26,712 nt of DNA from Choristocarpus tenellus KU-1152 (lineage: Eukaryota > Phaeophyceae): positions 1 to 26,712 of the forward strand of contig CAXNAD020000164.1 in the NCBI GenBank assembly GCA_964200185.2. Reading direction: 5' to 3'. The position numbers and the translations under genes are program-made. The notes under the pieces were generated by a model. The model did no database searches, had not been told where the DNA came from, and worked only from the letters and a program-made list of their open reading frames with translations. Within the stretch, counting starts at the first letter, position 1. Each line of letters starts with the position of its first letter. Below, in pieces: positions 21,928 to 26,712 of this stretch.

Positions 21928-22734
21928 AACACCCTCGTGATGTCTAGTCCATACCAGCTCCTACACACAGCCTACAGGGCCTGCTCCCAGTTTCGGGGAG
22001 GAACAAGTGGTGGTCAAATGCCCTGTGGTCCTGATCTTAAGTGTGTGCTCTGAGGTTACTCTTACCGGCAAGAAGTGGGGGATGTATAAAAGCCTGCCCA
22101 AGGTGGATGGTCATCTGTTAAGGAGGGCACATTCTAAACAGTAGAGAGGGTTGGGGGAGCTTGTCCACAGGAGAGGAGTGCAGGGAGGGTGAGTTTGAGG
22201 TTATCCTACAACTGTTCTAGCTGTAAGGGTACACCTTTTTGACTGCATTGTCTCTGGGGTGTGTGCACGCTTGTGTTGGTTGGACTCTCTGAGAGGCGAC
22301 AATGGCATTTTGTGTGGGTATGCGGGCATGGTTTATTTCGAACTATAAGAATAGAAAAAAGTAATCGTGGTCTGGTCTGGACAACCATAGTAGGTAGAGT
22401 AGTTGTCATTTGGTGTCTTCTGGTTTGACACTGCCTGCTGGCTGTATAGCAGGAGACTTATTTTACGCAGCTCCCAGAGGACAGCTGCTGTGGACGGAAC
22501 CAGGGGAGGGGGGAAATCCTTTGGTTGTTGTGACTGCTGCAGTGGAGAAAAATTCTCCTCATTATCTCTCACTTGCACAGGGGCAACAATAGAGTGGCAA
22601 GTGGGAGTTACCGTTGTGGGTGCTGGCATGCATGAATATATAACTATGTAACAGGAGAGGAGTTGGCTTAATTGTATTGGTGGGGTCTGCGGAACTATCA
22701 GATAGAAGCAAGGTCAAGATACAGCAACAATGAT
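21928..22734. other. 3' region of ALB3 and convergent intergenic space
   Basis: This should hold the ALB3 3' UTR. A TATAAAAG string at about 22085 and an open frame at 22410-22592 (..LLWTEPGEGGNPLVVV..) were examined. They lack linked splice sites or a recognisable domain, so no gene is called here. Confidence 0.4.
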
Positions 22735-23032
22735 TCATGCGTTGATGGCACGCAGTGTTTCCTCTACATCTATCTCCTTTTTCGGTCCTTTTTCCTGAGG
22801 TGTAGGTGACCCTGCAGTAGATATTGCTTTTGACACCTACCGCTTACTGCAGAGAACCTCATTTGTCTTCATCATCCAAATGAAAAATTCACACACGTGT
22901 ATTTGTATTTTGGTGGAGGTGGGTGGCTGACTGAGCTAAATGCTGAAATGAGGTTCCTCTGTGTTGGTCTGGGTGCCTTTTTACCTTGATTGTTTATACA
23001 GTACTGCAAAATGACACTTTTGTAGGACAGCA
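22735..23032 (-). CDS. Possible last two exons of a convergent gene, unknown product
   Basis: On the minus strand an acceptor (TCTACTGCAG) opens an exon at 22811 that reads SPTPQEKGPKKEIDVEETLR, then AINA, and stops at TGA 22737-22735. Its charged, helix-like composition looks coding. An upstream exon at 23032-22985 (LSYKSVILQYCINNQ) lies between a TTTTCTAG acceptor and a GTAAAA donor and matches in phase (1 to 1). Further upstream exons were not identified up to the transposon region, and no family is recognised. It would be transcribed toward ALB3. It could be chance, since the exons are short (77 and 48 bases). Confidence 0.3.
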
Positions 23033-24788
23033 CTAGAAAAAATTCAAATAGATACTTGTGCACTGCATCCAGTCTATATTATACCATCATACTGCAGTTG
23101 TAATCCGGTTAGTGGTATTGATATATGTCAATATAGATAGGACAATACTATGAATGGGTATCACCCTCGCTTTATCGTGGAGGGCTCATTCATTTGCAGT
23201 CCAAAAACATTTATAGCACTTTTGATTGTGGATCTTGATTGGGCAGGGAAAGCTTGCGATCTATCACAGATCATATTTTCTGTTGCTACAGTTGTGATGG
23301 ATGGTAGCAATATGAAAGGTATGTAACCTGTGCTTCCTACTTTCTTTGAAGAGGGTGTTGTCCACTATTGTTCTGCCTTTTTTGTTGCTAATCTTGCATT
23401 CGTTTTTTGGGGGTGACAGTTCGTTGTCTTTTCGGGTTCTCTGGGTTCTACTCTGCTGCAAATTAAATTGAAACCCTAATGAGTTGAACCAACTGTAAGA
23501 CAAGCAGCGAGGCATTTTAAGGATTCCCGAGAAAGGGCGAAGATATGTCGGTTTGTACAATTGCAGAAAGAACATTTAACTGTTGTGGCGCTCTGGTGAA
23601 AAAAAATACGATTGCCACAGAGGGCGAAGCTACTGGTACCACCTTAGGAGCACAATACTTGTTGACCATTTAACATCTAGAACTTGATACAGAAAACCCT
23701 GCATAGTTGCAACGTTGGTAAGCGTTTTCTGAAGCAAATGAGGTGATGAGTCATACACGGTTGACCAGTTCCGGTCCGACCCACCTTCCTCTATCTGGCA
23801 TCAAGTCTCTTCTGAGTCACCAGTCATCACAATAACAGCGAAGAAGCACTGCATAGATAGCCAGGCATAATAGTATATGTAGTTGACCTAGGCTTCCCAA
23901 GCATGACTAGGTTAGGACTAAAAAGGCTTTATGGTAGTGTTTTTGTCGATTTTGGCAGTGAAAATACTGAACATGGAAAAAAAAGGGATAATTCTCTTTG
24001 AACTATTTCTAAACTCTGACATTCTAAAATAAATGTAGAGAAAATAAAGACTATTGGACAAGAGGTTTTCAATAACTGGAATAGGTCTTTCGTTCCCAAC
24101 TGGGATGTTTTGGGAAGGATGATAATCGTGTTGATATTACTATAGTAGTGATTTTTTTCGGAACAGGAACACATTATTTTAATCGGTTGTCATTTAATTT
24201 TTTTTGTCACATGTATATGATCTAATACACCAGTCACCCAACAAAAAAATGGGGCAGGTATAGTAAGACAATAACTAATTATGGTCTTTATTAAGGCACT
24301 TTACCTGGAATAAAATGCCAACAATGTTTTGCTGATCGTTTAGCATGTAGAAGAATCTCCATGTCTTATGTATTAGGGCACAATCTACGTGATAAAGTCT
24401 CTGGATAAGACTTAGTTGCCAAATAGATTGGGAGGCGTGCAAAGGTTGAGATGGTAGGCTGTTATGACTGTGGGGGATCAGTGCAAAGTTGACTGAGCCG
24501 CATTTGATAGGGATCAAAAAACCTCGTGAAGCTGTCAAAGCGGGTGTTTGTTGGGATGACTAGGGTGAAGACTCCCCAAAGTTTGAGCGATTCACTCTTC
24601 CCGTCATCACTTGGCGGTCCCAATTGTTCAGCCCAGAAGTCTGTCCAGTGTCCAGAATCTAACACACCAGTGAAAACCCATGTGGGGGCAAAATACCTCA
24701 TGGGGAGAGGAGAGGGTGCAAGATTCTAATGTCTGGGGGGATGGCGGTGGCCATCGTAGCGGACTTCAGAATTTCCTGAAGTACCATC
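23033..24788. other. Region without a supported gene
   Basis: A/T-rich with many homopolymer runs. It contains the right copy of the 25-bp repeat. A minus-strand frame at 24701-24462 (MRYFAPTWVFTGVLDSGHWT..) has natural-looking composition, but the plus strand is also largely open there and no family is recognised, so it is not called a gene. Confidence 0.4.
23618..23642 (-). repeat. 25-bp dispersed inverted repeat, right copy
   Basis: Exact reverse complement of 9865-9889. Just inside it, the minus strand reads CCCTCTGTGGCAATCG, similar to the start of the terminal repeat at 26079 (ACCTCTGTGCCATAAG). This supports a link to a mariner/Stowaway-type element, possibly a non-autonomous one. Confidence 0.6.
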
Positions 24789-25930
24789 ATGATGAGAAGG
24801 AGTATGACAGCCAGTTCTGACAAGGTGAATGCATGGACCTTGCCTGACGTCGTAAGGAGTGATGAGGCCACCATACAAGTATCCTTGACGTTTGGGATGT
24901 CCCATCAGTACACCGCACATCTTCCCACAAATGGGCAGCCAAAGCTTGGGTCTTCCTTGCCTCGTTGTGGGATCTGTGCAAGCACAAGAAGGTGAAGAGG
25001 ATCAAGCAGTGGATTTTGCCCTTCCTTTCAGACCAGCAAAAAGTCAACAGGGTGGGTTTCGTCATCATCAGTCACACACACAGGAGGGGGGGAAGTGAGG
25101 TATTAGTGGACGATCTCTATGACTGGGTGCATGTGGACGAGACGTGATCTTACATCCTTGAAGATAGGCAAAGTATGTATCTGTACCCCACTGAGGAGCC
25201 CCCCAATCCTCCACGGACACAGAATAATAAGCGTTACATTACGAAGGTGATGTTTCTTGCAGCTGTAGCCCGCCCTCCTAGGAAACTCTTCAACTAGTGT
25301 GGTTCTATGGGAAAGTAGGGATCTGGTCAATCGTGGGCACTAAGGTCGCACAGCGCTCCAGCAAACATCGCCCCAAGGGCACTAAGATGGTTATGCCAGC
25401 CATGGTGGACGGAGATGGCTATAAGAAGCTCATGATCGAAGATGCCATCCCAGCAATCAAGACCTACATGCCTAAGCCAGAAGGGCACACCATCTTCGTG
25501 CGGAAGGATGGGGCAAAGCCACACACCAAGGGGGGGGATCATGGGGGCAATGGAGGAGGCAGCAGGGGAGGACATTGTCATGGAGACCCAGTCAGCCAAC
25601 TCACCTGACCTCAACTTCAACGACCTGGGATTCTTTCATTCCATCCAGCAACTGAAGGAAGATCTGAGGGTGACCTACACAGAGGCGCTGGTGGACCCCA
25701 CAATGGAGGGGCTGGATGTGTAACCTCGGGACATGCTAGGGAACATCTGGCAGAGCCTCTTAGCAGTCTATGGTGAAGTACCGGGGTCCAAGGGTAACAA
25801 TTTCTTCAAAATTGCCAATTTTAGAAAGGAAAAGACTGACAAGACAGGCAAGCCCCCGTATGCCCCAATGAATGAATGGATGCGGCGAAATGCTGTGATG
25901 GAATGGAGTTTTGGAGGGCTTCGGGGCTGA
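24789..25930 (+). pseudogene. Broken mariner-like DDE transposase
   Basis: The order of family landmarks is intact but the frame is not. A helix-turn-helix-like stretch (SDEATIQVSLTFGMSHQYTA) is in frame 0. From about 24965, frame 2 carries KQWILPFLSDQQKVNRVGF, the first catalytic Asp in DWVHVDE, and ITKVMFLAAVARP. Frame 1 from 25297 carries WFYGKVGIW, AQRSSKHRPKGT and the second Asp in FVRKDGAKPH. After a run of eight G at 25530-25537, frame 2 resumes with the third Asp in SANSPDLN, followed by LGFFHSIQQL and a C-terminal NNFFKIAN. Disruptions seen: a frame change before 24995, TGA at 25145, TAG at 25295 with a frame change, a frame change at the G run, and TAA at 25721. The copy cannot make active transposase. 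The family call is firm. Confidence 0.85.
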
Positions 25931-26069
25931 AATCATAGATACGTGTAAGCTTCCCTATTTTGCTTGAGATCTTGATGGGCAACCCTTCTTCTAGTGTGAA
26001 GAAAAATATTGCTTTTTCATTGATTGGGGCTGCAAAAATGATGTTACATTTCATTCCGAACGGAGAAAG
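24789..26069 (+). mobile_element. Decayed Tc1/mariner-like DNA transposon (plant-MLE type), copy 1
   Basis: The element holds a broken transposase (24789-25930). It ends to the right in a terminal-repeat-like sequence that reads inward on the minus strand as CTTTCTCCGTTCGGAATGAA. The TA just outside it, at 26070-26071, is the expected target dinucleotide. CTCCGT near the tip is typical of plant MLE and Stowaway ends. A matching left terminal repeat was not found, so the left boundary is only that of the recognisable coding part. Confidence 0.7.
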
Positions 26070-26078
26070 TACTATGTA

Positions 26079-26712
26079 CTACCTCTGTGCCATAAGTTTG
26101 TGCCGCAAAACACCTGGGCTCGCCGAGCGAGAACGGCGCCGAATCGCACGATAACCCCACAGAATGAAATCGGGTTAGCAATCTCAGCTTTCAGAAAAGG
26201 TGCGGATGGAAGATCATCAAGTACAAACTTGAGGTGCTTCAAGCCGTCAAAGTAGGGGTCTTTGTGGTGATTTTGAGGCCAGAACTGGGCACGTCGAGGG
26301 TGAGAATGTCGGCATGGAAACCCCCCCGTCAACCCTCCCGCGTAGGAAGGGTGCCCAAGTGTCCCTGAATACCAGGGTTGCGCTTATAGTGCGGCACACC
26401 TTCGCAATGGTCCCTGGCGAGCATAAACTGCTGCGACATGTTGGGCCGGCCCTCGCAACAGAGTTTGGAGTGTCCGAGCGTTACATGCGAGGGCTCTTGG
26501 GAGGACGTCGCTGATCAGCTCACCCATGGCCACACGCTTGACCTAGGGGTGGCGGCACGTAATGGGCGGCCTTCGGAGCTCACACCAACCAAGATGGCCG
26601 CAATACATAGTATCAACTCCAATAATCGGTCATCCACACTGCATCAGGTGACAATGAAGATGGCCGCCAAGGGGCTGAATTATAGCACAAGGACCATAAA
26701 CAGGTGGTTGGA
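26079..26712 (+). mobile_element. Second mariner-like element, left end, cut by the window edge
   Basis: A terminal-repeat-like sequence, CTACCTCTGTGCCATAAGTT, begins right after a TA at 26077-26078. It shares 8 of its first 12 bases with the right tip of copy 1. The N-terminal transposase region follows from about 26314. The rest lies beyond the window. The transposase sequence differs from copy 1, so this is a separate lineage rather than a tandem duplicate. Confidence 0.6.
26314..26712 (+). pseudogene. N-terminal DNA-binding part of a mariner-like transposase, frameshifted
   Basis: Frame 1 reads LLRHVGPALATEFGVSERYM and stops at TGA 26512-26514. Frame 2 then carries HTLDLGVAARNGRPSELTP, KMAAIHSINSNNRSSTLHQV and KGLNYSTRTINRWL up to the window end. 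Together these match the usual two helix-turn-helix modules with a GRP linker in plant-type MLE transposases. The change of frame near 26510 is either a frameshift or a short intron. A decayed copy is more likely next to copy 1. The catalytic domain is not in the window. Confidence 0.7.

Noticed and set aside
22084-22095. TATAAAAG string as a promoter
   Set aside because: No supported gene starts downstream on either strand; likely within the ALB3 3' region.
23302-23328. 27-base plus-strand micro-exon between good acceptor and donor
   Set aside because: Only one frame is open, it encodes eight residues and no neighbouring exon connects to it.
24462-24701. Minus-strand open frame of 79 codons next to the transposon
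   Set aside because: Natural-looking composition but the opposite strand is also largely open, no domain is recognised and no splice-linked exon was found.

Overview
This window is eukaryotic nuclear DNA, most likely from a photosynthetic stramenopile (heterokont) alga. Genes are split by GT-AG introns, many of 0.2 to 1.7 kb. There are no bacterial-style operons. One gene encodes a plastid thylakoid insertase (ALB3). Both this gene and its neighbour, a HAD phosphatase, encode N-termini that look like heterokont two-part plastid presequences: a signal peptide ending in a Phe-containing cleavage motif (TSAFVA, AAAFVP). The order within stramenopiles cannot be told from the sequence. No open frame longer than about 243 codons is seen because of the introns, so gene models were built by hand from splice sites and reading-phase continuity.

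Layout. (1) 567-4005, minus: a secreted, cysteine-rich kelch-repeat protein, five phase-consistent exons, probably running off the left edge. (2) 4899-7690, plus: a protein rich in Arg-Gly repeats and Pro with an acidic C-terminus, 5' end unresolved. (3) 7691-10543: about 2.9 kb without a convincing gene, holding one copy of a 25-bp dispersed inverted repeat and a palindromic pol III B-box-like site. (4) 10544-12815, minus: a complete Cof-type HAD phosphatase, five exons, all four HAD motifs, plastid presequence. (5) 12816-13178: a roughly 363-bp divergent intergenic region shared by two probable plastid-protein genes. (6) 13179-21927, plus: ALB3/YidC/Oxa1-family insertase, twelve exons, about 456 residues. 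Extra coding-like blocks lie in two of its introns and suggest alternative C-termini. (7) 22735-23032, minus: weak evidence for the 3' end of a convergent gene. (8) 24789-26712, plus: remains of two Tc1/mariner-like (plant-MLE type) DNA transposons lying head to tail, the first with a broken DDE transposase and the second cut by the window edge.

The central pair is the functional core: a plastid-directed phosphatase and a thylakoid membrane insertase transcribed away from each other. The flanks are a secretory-pathway gene, an RG-rich gene of unknown role and decaying transposons. No RNA gene, CRISPR array or clearly new multigene system was found. The least explained signals are the alternative exons in ALB3, a second open frame in the RG-rich gene, and the distant facing 25-bp repeat.
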